NCBI RefSeq assembly: GCF_935822925.1
Contig: NZ_CAKXZS010000010.1
Coordinates: forward strand, 66,281 to 130,280
From: Mesorhizobium ventifaucium
GTDB taxonomy: Bacteria > Pseudomonadota > Alphaproteobacteria > Rhizobiales > Rhizobiaceae
Reading direction: 5' to 3'
Length of the DNA: 64,000 bases
This document shows positions 28,068-40,459 of the stretch, piece by piece. A program made the translations under genes and the position numbers. Within the stretch, counting starts at the first letter, position 1. The number at the start of each line of letters is the position of its first letter. The notes under the pieces were generated by a model that was given only the letters and a program-made list of their open reading frames with translations, was not told where the DNA came from and searched no databases.

Positions 28068-29714
28068 ATGCAGTGCGAAAAAAATGCTCATCTGCCTGTC
28101 TCAACAACGCTGGCTCCATTTCGGAACCCGGTGTTTCGCTCGATCTGGACGGCCACACAAATATCCAGCCTCGGGTGGCTCGTGCAAACGGTCGCCATCA
28201 GTTGGCTGATGGCCACGATTTCCGCTTCGGATCTGATGGTTGCACTCGTGCAGGCCGCATCCACATTGCCGGTATTCTTCCTCTCAATTCTTGCCGGAGC
28301 CATTGCCGACAACTTCAGCCGCCGATGGGTGATGTTTGCGGGGCACTGCCTGATAGCATTGGCATCAACGACGCTGATGATTTCTGTCGGTCTGGGATTT
28401 GCCGGTCCCTGGCTAATTCTCGGACTAGGTTTCCTGGCCGGCTGCGGCTTTGCCTTGAATGATCCGGCCTGGCACGCTTCTGTTGGTGATATCCTTCACA
28501 AGCGCGACATCCCGGCTGCGGTGACGCTTATGTCCGTCGGATACAACATTGTGCGCAGCGTTGGTCCGGCTTTGGGTGGCGTAATCTTGGCATTCTTTGG
28601 ACCGCTGGCCGCTTTCGCCTTGGCAGCTCTGAGTGATCTGGCGCCTCTAAGCGCAATATGGCGCACTAGATGGAATGTTCGCACTTCACCTCTCCCTCGT
28701 GAGCGAATGACGATGGCAATTCATGACGGAGTGCGCTTCACGGTATTGTCCTTGGAGATCAGGGCAGCGATTGCCCGTGCAACCTTTTTCGGGCTGGCAA
28801 GCATCTCCATCCTTGCGCTACTCCCACTAGTCGTCCGGGATCAGCTGAAAAGCGGCCCAATCGTCTACGGCATCTTGCTGGCCGGCTTCGGCATGGGTGC
28901 TTTCGTCGCGGGCATGAGCAATAGCTTTCTAAGGCGGATCACGTCTCAAAACAGGCTGGTATCGTTCGCCTCTGTTGCTTGTGCAGCATGTTGCCTTTCC
29001 CTTGCACTCACATCATCGGTCGCCGTGGCGGCCATTTCGCTGGCAGTTGGAGGCGCGGGCTGGCTTATCACCTGGACGGGCATCGACGTGTCGGTGCAGC
29101 TGGCAAGCCCAAGGTGGGTCGTCGGCCGCACACTGTCGATATACTACGCCCTGAGCGCAGGGGGTATGGCGGCCGGCAGCTGGATCTGGGGCACTGTCGC
29201 ACAGGACTACTCCTTAGCCTGGGCTCTGGAGGGCGCCGCAGGCGCTCTGTTGCTAGTTGCAGCTGCGGGGATACTGTTGCCGGTCCGTCCATGGGAAGAA
29301 ACGGATCAGGAAAGTTCGGATTTTCACGCGCCGGAGCTGGCACTCGAGTTGAAGCCCAGGAGTGGCCCCATAGTCGTCAAGGTCGAGTATCTTATATCCG
29401 AAGAGAATATCGAGACCTTTCTGGGCTACATGCGCGCAAGGCGCCATGTTCAGAGCCGTGCCGGTGCGCGAAACTGGACACTGCAGCGAAATCTTCAAAA
29501 GCCTTCGATTTGGACAGAGACATTCCGCACGCCAACCTGGATGGACTTTCTTCGCCTGAATCATCGGCTCACGGCAGCGGATAAGGAAATCGGCCAGCGT
29601 CTCCTGGCACTGCATGATGGAGAGCGTCCTCCGCAAACAGTGCTTTCGATCGAACGAACGACTGAGGCAGCTCGTACCCGTGCCTCGACAATCTTTTCTC
29701 GTCCTCCGAGGTGA
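28068..29714 (+). CDS. MFS exporter (DHA3/EntS-like) with C-terminal soluble domain
   Basis: A 548-residue protein. Residues about 15-405 form 11-12 membrane segments of the MFS_3/enterobactin-exporter group (RNPVFRSIWTATQISSLGW at the start, GAIADNFSRRW between TM2 and TM3, GFALNDPAWHASV). Residues about 430-530 form a cytoplasmic ABM-like domain (EYLISEENIETFLGYMRARR, TPTWMDFLRLNHRLT) often fused to these rhizobial exporters. The substrate is unknown: a drug, siderophore or small metabolite. The gene stands alone on the plus strand. Confidence 0.82.
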   Translation: MQCEKNAHLPVSTTLAPFRNPVFRSIWTATQISSLGWLVQTVAISWLMATISASDLMVALVQAASTLPVFFLSILAGAIADNFSRRWVMFAGHCLIALASTTLMISVGLGFAGPWLILGLGFLAGCGFALNDPAWHASVGDILHKRDIPAAVTLMSVGYNIVRSVGPALGGVILAFFGPLAAFALAALSDLAPLSAIWRTRWNVRTSPLPRERMTMAIHDGVRFTVLSLEIRAAIARATFFGLASISILALLPLVVRDQLKSGPIVYGILLAGFGMGAFVAGMSNSFLRRITSQNRLVSFASVACAACCLSLALTSSVAVAAISLAVGGAGWLITWTGIDVSVQLASPRWVVGRTLSIYYALSAGGMAAGSWIWGTVAQDYSLAWALEGAAGALLLVAAAGILLPVRPWEETDQESSDFHAPELALELKPRSGPIVVKVEYLISEENIETFLGYMRARRHVQSRAGARNWTLQRNLQKPSIWTETFRTPTWMDFLRLNHRLTAADKEIGQRLLALHDGERPPQTVLSIERTTEAARTRASTIFSRPPR

Positions 29715-29955
29715 CGTGGTCACGAAAGCGATCGCATCGCGCATTGGGGATCTGCCGCGCCGGTCGACTTGAAGCAGCGCGAAGGCCGCATCGCCAGTAC
29801 GCGGAGCCTATGCGTCCGGCGCTCTCTCGCGAATACCCATGCCGCCGCGGGGCTCGAGGCCGGGGGCAGGAACGGTCCGTTCTGGGCCATCTTCGATGCG
29901 GCGCGCGACGGCAAGAAGGAGGGCATGGGTTTCGAGCGCTGGTGGTCGCGCCTGC
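29715..29955. other. Unresolved stretch, no gene supported
   Basis: Open frames occur on both strands but none shows family resemblance, a ribosome site or typical codon usage. The minus-strand frame could be the displaced tail of the small ORF coupled to hipA. Confidence 0.35.
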
Positions 29956-30198
29956 TCACAAGCCGATCAGCAGCACGTTCGACGTGCGCTTCAGCAGCGC
30001 TGTGCGGCTCAGAGACTGGCAGAGCAGGATCTGACTCGCTACCGGCTGGCGCTGGGCCAGCCAGAACCAGGCCTGTTCGAGGACGGCGCTGGCGCTCGAC
30101 CTTTCGGCGCCGGACATGGAATCAGGGCGGGGGAAGCCGCCCTTGACGCCCTTGCAGGACGCCATCTCAACCGCGAACGACAAGCTTTCAGGGATCAT
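29956..30198 (-). CDS. Small unrecognised ORF translationally coupled to hipA
   Basis: An 80-residue frame whose ATG overlaps the hipA stop (ATGA, 30195-30198), so it reads as a third gene of the hip operon. The sequence (ESLSFAVEMASCKGVKGGFP, then VLEQAWFWLAQRQPV) is protein-like but I recognise no family. It stops at 29956, and the next minus-strand frame (29720-29959) has Arg/Pro-rich shadow-like composition. The gene may be truncated by a frameshift near 29960. Confidence 0.4.
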   Translation of the reverse strand: MIPESLSFAVEMASCKGVKGGFPRPDSMSGAERSSASAVLEQAWFWLAQRQPVASQILLCQSLSRTALLKRTSNVLLIGL

Positions 30199-31481
30199 TG
30201 CTGCGCCCTGTGGGCGGCTTGCCGTTCCCGATGTTCGAACGCGTCGGTGAAGCTATCGAGTTCTTGGGGCGTCATCCCAAGCGCCCGCCCCTCCTCACGC
30301 CATGAGGCAACCGCCTTTTCGACTTCTGCGAGTATCGTCTTCGCTCGATCGCTCCTGATCCGGAAATAAGCGATTACCGACATCAATGCGTCGATCGTCG
30401 CTTCGGGCCCGGTTTCCTCCGATATCCAGGTTTTCAGCTCTCGCACACGCTCGGGGAATGGGTTGATGTCGAATGCAGGCGCCAGGCGCCATTGCCCGCG
30501 ATGCACATGGAGAAAGCCGTGATTGTGGAGGTGGTCATCGACATTGGTGATAAGAATCGAGAACGCGATGCGCCGCCAAAGCTCTTCGATGTTGGCCGCT
30601 GGCTGGCTGCCGTGCTGGCGAAGCACATCCACGAGTTCAGTATAGCTATGCTCGCCAGCATCCGCTGCCTCTGCGCCGATCATCGTGGCGGCCGAGATAT
30701 ACATGAGTCGATTGCCATTCGGGGTTCTATCGAAGCGACGGATGAGCGCGACAGGAGCGCCGTCGCTGTCGAGCAGACGTGTCTCAGCAGTATCTACGCC
30801 GGCTTTTCTGGCCAAATTCATGGCGAGCACTTCGCCTTTTGTGACAGCCCGATCATCGGCAACGCTCGGAAACTTAGCGATAGCGAGGCGTCCGTCGTCG
30901 TCGACGACAGAACACTTCGGACGACGGCCCCCAAGGGACGTGCCACGTCCACGCAAATAGGCGAGGTCCGTTGCCGTCTCGGTGTTCGTCTCGATCGCCT
31001 GCGTCGCTGCGAGGAGTTGACCGATTTCAATGAGCGGCGGCGTGGTGCGTCGACCCTCCTCGGTCGTTCTTTGGTAACGCCCTTCTTCGTCCTGCAACCG
31101 GAGCGCACCAACGCGGCTCATGTCGTCCACTGCCAAGAGGTAATCCATCGCGTTCAGAGGCCGCGTTTCGGCGACATTTCCCGCCCGGCGCGCCTCTTGG
31201 CGACGCTTGGCGTGGTCGCGCTGGATGACACGCCGGCCCCATCCGTCCGGCTCCGTGTCGGCGATCGCGTTGTGGAACACGGACCCGTCGCCGGTCTTTC
31301 GATGGAATTGGGGGCCTGAGACGAGTGGCAGACCGGGTTCGATCGAGAAGCCTTCCGCTGCTCTCAGCCAACCTGCATGATATTCAAAGGCAGCGCTCTC
31401 GCGCGCACCCTGCTGATCATAGCGCAACGTGCCCAGTGGCGTCGCTTCCTCGCCAATGTGAACAGCAATAGAACGTCTCAT
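30195..31481 (-). CDS. hipA: HipA-family serine/threonine kinase toxin
   Basis: A 428-residue HipA-like kinase. An N-terminal subdomain (HIGEEATPLGTLRYD) precedes the kinase fold: GRGTSLGGRRPKCSV is the phosphate-binding loop, KFPSVADD carries the ATP lysine, NVDDHLHNHGF (N313-H317) is the catalytic loop and FDINPFP the metal-binding DFG equivalent. E. coli HipA phosphorylates glutamyl-tRNA synthetase and causes dormancy; the target here is unknown. The start overlaps hipB by four bases, the order antitoxin then toxin being usual. Confidence 0.88.
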   Translation of the reverse strand: MRRSIAVHIGEEATPLGTLRYDQQGARESAAFEYHAGWLRAAEGFSIEPGLPLVSGPQFHRKTGDGSVFHNAIADTEPDGWGRRVIQRDHAKRRQEARRAGNVAETRPLNAMDYLLAVDDMSRVGALRLQDEEGRYQRTTEEGRRTTPPLIEIGQLLAATQAIETNTETATDLAYLRGRGTSLGGRRPKCSVVDDDGRLAIAKFPSVADDRAVTKGEVLAMNLARKAGVDTAETRLLDSDGAPVALIRRFDRTPNGNRLMYISAATMIGAEAADAGEHSYTELVDVLRQHGSQPAANIEELWRRIAFSILITNVDDHLHNHGFLHVHRGQWRLAPAFDINPFPERVRELKTWISEETGPEATIDALMSVIAYFRIRSDRAKTILAEVEKAVASWREEGRALGMTPQELDSFTDAFEHRERQAAHRAQQ

Positions 31482-31810
31482 ATTGCACCCGGTGGCTTCC
31501 GGACCCTTACCCTTTTGGGCAAACGTTCGGCGTCGAGGAGCAGGCCTTGCTCATCGCGATGCGCGTCGACGATCTGCGTCAAAGCCTCATCAAAGCCCAG
31601 AACAAAAAAGGTCATGGCGTAGGCCCCCATAGTGACGGTCGGGTCTCCTTTTTCGATCTTCAGATAGGTGCTCTTTGCGACACCCAATCGTTCCGCCATC
31701 ATCATGATCGTCAGGCTGCGCTTCTTACGGGCGAGCGCAATGTCGGCGCCGAGCTTGCCAAGCGCCCTCTTGACTCTGGGAGGCAATGTATCTGTCACTG
31801 TTGAGCGCAT
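31478..31810 (-). CDS. hipB: HipB-like XRE antitoxin
   Basis: A 110-residue XRE-family protein from ATG 31810 (an upstream ATG at 31825 adds five residues; neither has a strong ribosome site). The HTH is LGADIALARKKRSLTIMMMA then ERLGVAKSTYLKIEKGDPTV. It should bind and neutralise HipA and repress the operon. The promoter must lie in 31826-32046, just before the insertion sequence. Confidence 0.83.
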   Translation of the reverse strand: MRSTVTDTLPPRVKRALGKLGADIALARKKRSLTIMMMAERLGVAKSTYLKIEKGDPTVTMGAYAMTFFVLGFDEALTQIVDAHRDEQGLLLDAERLPKRVRVRKPPGAI

Positions 31811-31825
31811 TTTTGTCTCATACAA

Positions 31826-32046
31826 ACGACCTTAACTGATTTTAGGGCGTTTATATAAGCCATAAACCGTGATCTGTCGAGAGTTGGCCTGTTTGACCGA
31901 ATCGAACAAGGCGGTGGCGCTGAAACCAACCACACTAATCTCGTGAGCATGCATCCATGCGATCCGCAAAGGGCGCCAGGTGAGTCGCACAGGGATGTGA
32001 ACGATTGCGCCGCTGCAAAACGGAACGGGCCATGCTTGGCACGATC
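31826..32046. other. hipBA upstream region, left flank of the IS
   Basis: An AT-richer block at 31840-31870 (TTTATATAAGCC) is a plausible hipBA promoter on the minus strand. No gene is seen. The stretch ends with the left target duplication at 32039-32046. Confidence 0.4.
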
Positions 32047-33471
32047 GATCGTGCCCACTGGCGTGGTGTAGCTGACGGCGTTGGTCGCCGTGCTCTCCGG
32101 CATGGGCCGGACTGATCAGCGCGCCACTGCCGGCAGGCTGATGAGCGGATCATCGCTCATCTGGCTGATGGTCTCAAGCGTCATGTAGCGGGCCCGCTGC
32201 ACGGCCCATTCATCGTTCTGTTCGAGCAGCAGTGCGCCGACGAGACGGACGATGGCGTCGTCATTGGGGAAGATGCCGACGACCTCGGTCCTGCGCTTGA
32301 TCTCGCCGTTGAGGCGCTCGATGGGATTGGTCGAGTGGAGCTTGGCGCGATGTTCCTTCGGGAAGGTCATGTAGGCGAGCACGTCGGGCTCGGCGTCGTC
32401 CATGATGGTGGCGAGCTTGGGCACCTTCGGCCGGATCTGGTCAGCGACGGCGCGCCATTGCGTGCTTGCGGCCTCGGCCGTTTCCTGGGCGAAGGCGGTG
32501 GCGATGAAAGCCGAGACGACGCGGCGCCCGCTCTTGCCGGCATGGGCCAGCACGTTCCTCATGAAGTGGACGCGGCACCTCTGCCATGTCGCGCACAGCA
32601 CCTTGGTGACGGCCGCCTTGATGCCTTCATGGGCATCGGAGACGACGAGCTTGACGCCGCACAGGCCACGGCGGGTCAGCTTGCGCAAAAACTCCGTCCA
32701 GATCGGCTCGGCCTCAGACGTGCCGTCCTCCATGCCCAGCACCTCGCGCCGGCCGTCCGCGTTGACGCCGACAGCGATGATGACGGCGACCGAGACGATG
32801 CGCCCGCCGCGACGCACCTTCAGGTAGGTGGCGTCGATCCACAGGTATGGCCAGTCGCCCTCGATCGGCCGGTCGAGGAAGGCCTTCACCTTGCCGTCGA
32901 TCTCCTCGCACAACCGGCTGACCTGGCTCTTGGAGATGCCGCTCATGCCCATCGCCTTGACCAGGTCGTCGACCGAGCGCGTCGAGATACCCTGGACGTA
33001 GGCCTCCTGGATGACGGCGGTCAGCGCCTTCTCGGCCATGCGCCGCGGCTCCAGGAAGCTCGGGAAGTAAGAGCCCTTCCTGAGCTTGGGGATGCGCAGT
33101 TCGACGGTGCCGGCCCGCGTCTCCCAGTCGCGCTCGCGGTAGCCGTTGCGCTGGACAACCCGCAGCGGGTTCTTCTCGCCATGGGGCGCGCCGGTGGCGG
33201 CGCCAACCTCCAGCTCCATCAGCCGCTCGGCGGCAAAGCCGATCATCTCGCGCAGGATATCGGCGTCGGGGGTCTTCTCTACGAGCGTGCGCAGGTTCAT
33301 CATGTCGTTGGTCATCGGTGGTTCCTTCGAATCAGGTTGTGTCAGCAACCCAACCCTACCGAAGAACATCGATGACCGCCGCTACGCCGCTCGCTCGCTA
33401 CAGCGCTGTTGAGGGCGCGCTCGCCAGCGGCTTCGCTACCGCCGACCTACACCACGCGGTGGGACACGACC
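32047..33471 (-). mobile_element. IS256-family insertion sequence, complete
   Basis: A 1425-bp element with one transposase gene. Terminal inverted repeats begin GATCGTGCCCACTG (left) and GGTCGTGTCCCACC (right, complement) and share the exact core GCGTGGTGTAG at the same offset. It is flanked by the 8-bp direct repeat GCACGATC at 32039-32046 and 33472-33479, the target duplication expected for IS256 elements. Both ends, the gene and the duplication are intact, which suggests a recent insertion. Confidence 0.9.
32116..33315 (-). CDS. IS256-family (Mutator type) transposase
   Basis: A 399-residue DDE transposase from ATG 33315, with GGAACC just upstream. Motifs: [32 protein letters not shown] (first catalytic D), [14 protein letters not shown] (second D), [12 protein letters not shown] and [20 protein letters not shown] with the catalytic E. 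Length is normal for IS256. The long plus-strand frame opposite is a shadow. Confidence 0.95.
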   Translation of the reverse strand: MTNDMMNLRTLVEKTPDADILREMIGFAAERLMELEVGAATGAPHGEKNPLRVVQRNGYRERDWETRAGTVELRIPKLRKGSYFPSFLEPRRMAEKALTAVIQEAYVQGISTRSVDDLVKAMGMSGISKSQVSRLCEEIDGKVKAFLDRPIEGDWPYLWIDATYLKVRRGGRIVSVAVIIAVGVNADGRREVLGMEDGTSEAEPIWTEFLRKLTRRGLCGVKLVVSDAHEGIKAAVTKVLCATWQRCRVHFMRNVLAHAGKSGRRVVSAFIATAFAQETAEAASTQWRAVADQIRPKVPKLATIMDDAEPDVLAYMTFPKEHRAKLHSTNPIERLNGEIKRRTEVVGIFPNDDAIVRLVGALLLEQNDEWAVQRARYMTLETISQMSDDPLISLPAVAR

Positions 33472-33578
33472 GCACGATCCAGATGGCGGCGCTCCGCCTG
33501 ACGTACCGAGCGGCGGCGCCGCATGCTGTCTCGACCCGAGCTTCACAGCAAACAGATGCTGTCGGTATCGAACGAAAG

Positions 33579-33594
33579 TGTCAGATATCGGACA
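33579..33594. promoter_or_regulatory. NifA upstream activator site (TGT-N10-ACA)
   Basis: TGTCAGATATCGGACA is an exact TGT-N10-ACA with an inner CAGATATCGG that is itself nearly symmetrical. It lies 125 bp upstream of the -24 element at 33719, the normal distance for NifA activation through DNA looping. Confidence 0.72.
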
Positions 33595-33718
33595 TACGAA
33601 CCGTGTCCCAAACCTCTGCTTCGTGCTCAGCCTGACCCCCAAAAAGCAAAAAAGAAGGGGAGCGCGACGAAGTTGCGCCGGCCAATTTAAGTGTCAGCGC
33701 GGAGCTACCTCTTCAGGA

Positions 33719-33734
33719 TGGCACGTCGCTTGCT
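33719..33734 (+). promoter_or_regulatory. Sigma-54 (-24/-12) promoter
   Basis: TGGCACGTCGCTTGCT matches TGGCAC-N5-TTGCW exactly. With the NifA site upstream it forms a complete nitrogen-fixation promoter pointing right. The next recognisable gene is the porin 420 bp downstream; only a 10-codon frame (ATG 33774) is nearer. Confidence 0.78.
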
Positions 33735-34155
33735 GCTCCGCATCGAACGCCGACGGCCAACCCACACAACGGAGATGGATATTGGTTCAGAAGTGCTGAA
33801 TCCCTGATGTAACTGAAAGAGTTTGACTGACAGTTGTGTGGAAGCGCAGCAAGGCAATAGGCGTTTTGCCTTTTCTTTGAGCCTGACGCAGGTCGAATCT
33901 CACCTCCTTCGGACAGTTGATGACCAAACACAGTTGTTTTTCAATAAGTCATACAGTTGAAGAAGTGAGATTAAGCAAAATTACAAGTATCACTCGGCGT
34001 ACTCTTAAAGTACACCGGAACTCCTCTAGTAAACTTAGTATCGCGCATTCCTTAGGTACGAAGGAGGATCGCGATGCACATGTTTTTTCTCCTCGGATAG
34101 GCCACGAGTTCGCTCTTTGACGCTTCCGACTTTAACCTTTGAATCGAGACCCAGA

Positions 34156-35317
34156 ATGAACGTAAGCAGCCTTCTTCTCGGCTCAGTTGCGGCCCTGATC
34201 TCCGTTTCCGTCGCTCGCGCGGCGGACGAAGACTCCGCGCCGGGCCCGACCGAATACGTCAAGGTCTGCGACGTCTACGGTTCGGGCTACTTCCATATCC
34301 CCGACACGGAGACCTGCGTGCGCATCGGCGGCTACATCCGTTACGACGTCGGCCTCAGCGATGTCCGATCGTATGACGGGATAAGAACCTCCGATGTGAG
34401 AACTGGCGAGGCTCAGGGCACCTGGCGAAACAACACGCGTTTCACGTTCAAAACTTGGACGCGCCAGGAGACCGAACTCGGCGCACTGAAGACCTATACT
34501 GAAACTCGCGTGAACTTCGGCAACCACAACGCTTATCCGGGTCCGGAAAGTCCTCACAAGTATAGCTTCAACAGCGGCGTCAAGTTGACTTCCGCCTGGA
34601 TCCAGCTTGGTGGCCTCCGAGTTGGCAAGGACGAGTCGGCCTTCGACACGTTTACAGGCTACGCCGGGAACGTGCTCAATAAGGTACTCGTTCCGGTACG
34701 GCGACTTCGATACCAACGTGGCTCAGTATTACTTCGATGCCGATAATGGCTTTTCGGCTCTGGTTTCACTTGAACAACGGTCGGGTGTAGTCGGTACTAT
34801 CGACAGCCATGTTCCGCACGTCGTCTTCGGCGTGAAACAGACCCAGGGCTGGGGCGCGATCACTGGCGTAATCGCTCGTGACAGCGACTACGAAGCTCTG
34901 GCCGGCAAGGTCCGAGTCGATGTCAATGTCACAGATGACCTGTCGCTATTTGGAATGTTTGGCTACGGCTCCATTGGCAATCTCAACGATGACCCAACTA
35001 ACGCAGTCGCCGCTCACGGTCGCGGCTTCTACAAAATTTGGAGCGGCAATTGGGCTTTGTGGGCCGGCGCCACTTACACGTTCGACGAGAAAACTTCGTT
35101 CAACCTTCAGGTCTCGGGTGATCAGCTCAGGAACTCTGGTCTGGCTGCAAACGTCGCCTATATGGTCGTTCCAGGTTTCACAGTCACAGCCGAAGTCGAC
35201 TATGCCCACTACGGCAACTTCGGCGTCGGCACGCTCGACCGTTCCGGCGTGAACTGGACTCACCTCGGCAAAAAGAACAGCCTCGGCGGCATACTCCGAT
35301 TCCAAAGCTCATTTTAG
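34156..35317 (+). pseudogene. Outer-membrane porin (Porin_2 family), frameshifted
   Basis: ATG 34156 opens a signal peptide (MNVSSLLLGSVAALISVSVA, cleavage after ARA) and the family hallmark TEYVKVCDVYGSGYFHIPDT then CVRIGGYIRYDVG, as in rhizobial and Brucella Omp2-type porins. The frame breaks at about 34695: read through, it gives VLVPVRRLRYQ, while removing one G of the GG at 34695-34696 restores VPYGDFDTNVAQYYF and the rest of the barrel to the C-terminal ILRFQSSF ending in Phe. A repaired protein would have 386 residues. The lesion is a single base, so a recent mutation or a sequencing error are both possible. Confidence 0.82.
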
Positions 35318-35865
35318 CGGAATCGAAGCTGCATCTCGGGTGGGCTGTAAAGCGGACCCAATCCCGCAAACGCTTGAGGACATTGCAAGCAAGCGTGCCA
35401 GGCTTGAAACCTCGACCTCAGGCGGATTGCCGACACTAGCCGCCATGTCGCCAACCGCGCATGCAGTGCTGTTCATGGATCTCGCTGGATGGCACATAAG
35501 GGCAAATCGCGACGTGCCGGAGACCCCATGCCGTTTCCTGCCGTCGCGATGCCCCGAACTAAAACCGGTGAAAAACCTCGGGCAAATACCTGCGCTCCAA
35601 CTTGCTCTCAAACTGGCCTTCGAACCTACGAGCCCATCATCGACGCGGCGTGCGAGGCTTCGCAGAACTCATCCCAAGTCCAGAAAGCATCACGTCAATC
35701 GCAATGACGTGTGGGTGCAAGTCGTCGGTAATCATCCACGACCGCCGGTGTAAGTCATTTGGTATGGCATCCACAAACGGATGCTGCCAACTAGGCGATT
35801 GCTGCTTTCGGCCGGCCCCGAATGCGCTTGACAAAACGGAGCCGACCCGCTCAATTCGAGGCATT
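35318..35865. other. Gene-free region before the TPP riboswitch
   Basis: About 550 bp with open frames on both strands but no family resemblance or ribosome site. It should contain the thiC promoter near its right end. Nothing else is recognised. Confidence 0.5.
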
Positions 35866-38916
<3,051 letters not shown>

Positions 38917-39083
38917 GATTGACGCCTCAACGCTGGCCGAACTACTTGCCGCGCTCGACTACGAAGGCGATTGGCTGGCGACGGCCGTCAACAGCGACCT
39001 CGTACACAAAGTTAATCGGGCCGAGTTCCAGTTGAGCGACGGCGACCGGATTGAAATCCTATCACCCATGCAGGGAGGCTAGC

Positions 39084-39857
39084 ATGTTCGAGCTTCTCGG
39101 GACGACGCTTCCCTCTCGGCTGTTTCTCGGCACGGCTCAATATCCATCGCCCGCCATCCTTGCCGATGCGGTCCAGGCATCGGGCACCTCGGTGGTGACC
39201 GTGTCCCTGCGGCGTGAGATGGCCGGCGGCAGGGACGGCGAAAAGTTCTGGTCGTTGATCCGCTCGCTTGGCACAAGAATCCTGCCCAACACGGCCGGCT
39301 GCCACTCCGTCAAGGAAGCGGTCACGACCGCGAAAATGGCGCGCGAGGTGTTCGGGACGAGCTGGATCAAGCTCGAAGTGATCGGCAACCATGACACTCT
39401 GCAGCCTGATGTGTTCGGCCTGGTCGAAGCTGCGCGCATCCTGTGCGACGACGGTTTTGCAGTATTCCCCTATACCACCGACGACCTTATCGTCGCCCAG
39501 CGGCTGCTGGAGGCCGGCTGCAAGGTCTTGATGCCGTGGTGCGCGCCGATCGGTTCCGCCCTCGGGCCGGTCAACATCCCGGCGCTTCGCTCGATGCGCG
39601 GACATTTCCCTGGCGTCCCGCTGATCGTGGATGCGGGGCTCGGCCGACCGTCGCACGCGGCAACCGTCATGGAGCTCGGCTTTGACGCCGTGCTCCTGAA
39701 TACGGCGGTCGCCAGGGCAGCCGATCCAGTCGGAATGGCGCGCGCATTCGGCAAGGCAGTCGATGCCGGCCGTGAAGCCTTCCTGTCCGGGATGCTCGAA
39801 CCGCGCGACGTCGCGGTGCCATCGACGCCGACCATCGGCAGAGCAGTTTTTTCATGA
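39084..39857 (+). CDS. thiG: Thiazole synthase ThiG
   Basis: A 257-residue TIM-barrel enzyme that forms the thiazole phosphate from DXP, iminoglycine and ThiS thiocarboxylate. Motifs: [30 protein letters not shown] (with the Schiff-base Lys), [14 protein letters not shown] and [13 protein letters not shown]. The ATG at 39084 fits the family; an upstream frame from 39051 is inside thiS. Overlaps thiE by four bases. Confidence 0.94.
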   Translation: MFELLGTTLPSRLFLGTAQYPSPAILADAVQASGTSVVTVSLRREMAGGRDGEKFWSLIRSLGTRILPNTAGCHSVKEAVTTAKMAREVFGTSWIKLEVIGNHDTLQPDVFGLVEAARILCDDGFAVFPYTTDDLIVAQRLLEAGCKVLMPWCAPIGSALGPVNIPALRSMRGHFPGVPLIVDAGLGRPSHAATVMELGFDAVLLNTAVARAADPVGMARAFGKAVDAGREAFLSGMLEPRDVAVPSTPTIGRAVFS

Positions 39858-40459
39858 AGCTCGATCCCTTCTACCTGATCGTCGACAGCGCTGCCTGGAT
39901 CGAACGATTGGCGCCGCTCGGCGTGAAGCTGGTTCAGCTTCGCATCAAAAGCATGAATGAGACCGGGTTGCGCGCGGAGATCCGCAAGTCGAAGGGCTTG
40001 TGTGCCCAACACAAATGCCAGCTCATCGTCAACGATCATTGGCGCCTGGCAATCGAGGAAGGCTGCGACTTCGTGCATCTCGGCCAGGAGGATCTGCAAA
40101 CCGCCGACCTCTCTAGGATACGATCAGCCGGTGTCAGGCTCGGGTTGAGCACGCATGATCATCTCGAGCTGGAAACGGCCATGTTTGCCGACCCCGACTA
40201 TGTTGCGCTCGGTCCGATCTATCCCACCATCCTGAAGAAGATGAAATGGGCGCCGCAAGGGCTGGAGCGGATCAGCGAGTGGAACCGGCGAGTGGCGCCG
40301 ATCTTATTGGTCGCTATTGGCGGCCTCAACCCTGACCGCCTCAACGGCGTCTTTGAGGTCGGCGCCAACAGCGCGGCAGTGGTCACGGACATCACGTTGA
40401 GCTCCGATCCCGAAACGCGCACGCGAGAGTGGATCGAAAAGACGGACCGATGGCGATGA
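39854..40459 (+). CDS. thiE: Thiamine-phosphate synthase ThiE
   Basis: A 201-residue TIM-barrel enzyme joining HMP-PP and thiazole phosphate. Motifs: [54 protein letters not shown] and LLVAIGGLN. Length and pattern match the rhizobial ThiE. The end overlaps the thiD start by up to ten bases. Confidence 0.92.
   Translation: MKLDPFYLIVDSAAWIERLAPLGVKLVQLRIKSMNETGLRAEIRKSKGLCAQHKCQLIVNDHWRLAIEEGCDFVHLGQEDLQTADLSRIRSAGVRLGLSTHDHLELETAMFADPDYVALGPIYPTILKKMKWAPQGLERISEWNRRVAPILLVAIGGLNPDRLNGVFEVGANSAAVVTDITLSSDPETRTREWIEKTDRWR

Larger units (their letters stand above)
33480..34155. other. Gene-free region carrying a NifA/sigma-54 promoter
   Basis: About 680 bp between the IS and the porin gene with no convincing gene. 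Its first 250 bp hold the NifA site and the sigma-54 promoter listed separately. After 33900 the sequence becomes AT-rich (CAATAAGTCATACAG, AAATTACAAG) and may hold a second, sigma-70 type promoter of the porin gene. Confidence 0.6.

Noticed and set aside
32335..33375. A 346-codon plus-strand frame over the IS256 transposase
   Set aside because: Antisense shadow of the transposase; rich in His, Asp and Leu from reverse-complemented codons.
35380..35400. GCAAGCAAGCGTGCCA as a minus-strand sigma-54 promoter
   Set aside because: Spacing between GCAA and GTGCCA is six, not five bases, and no gene lies suitably downstream.
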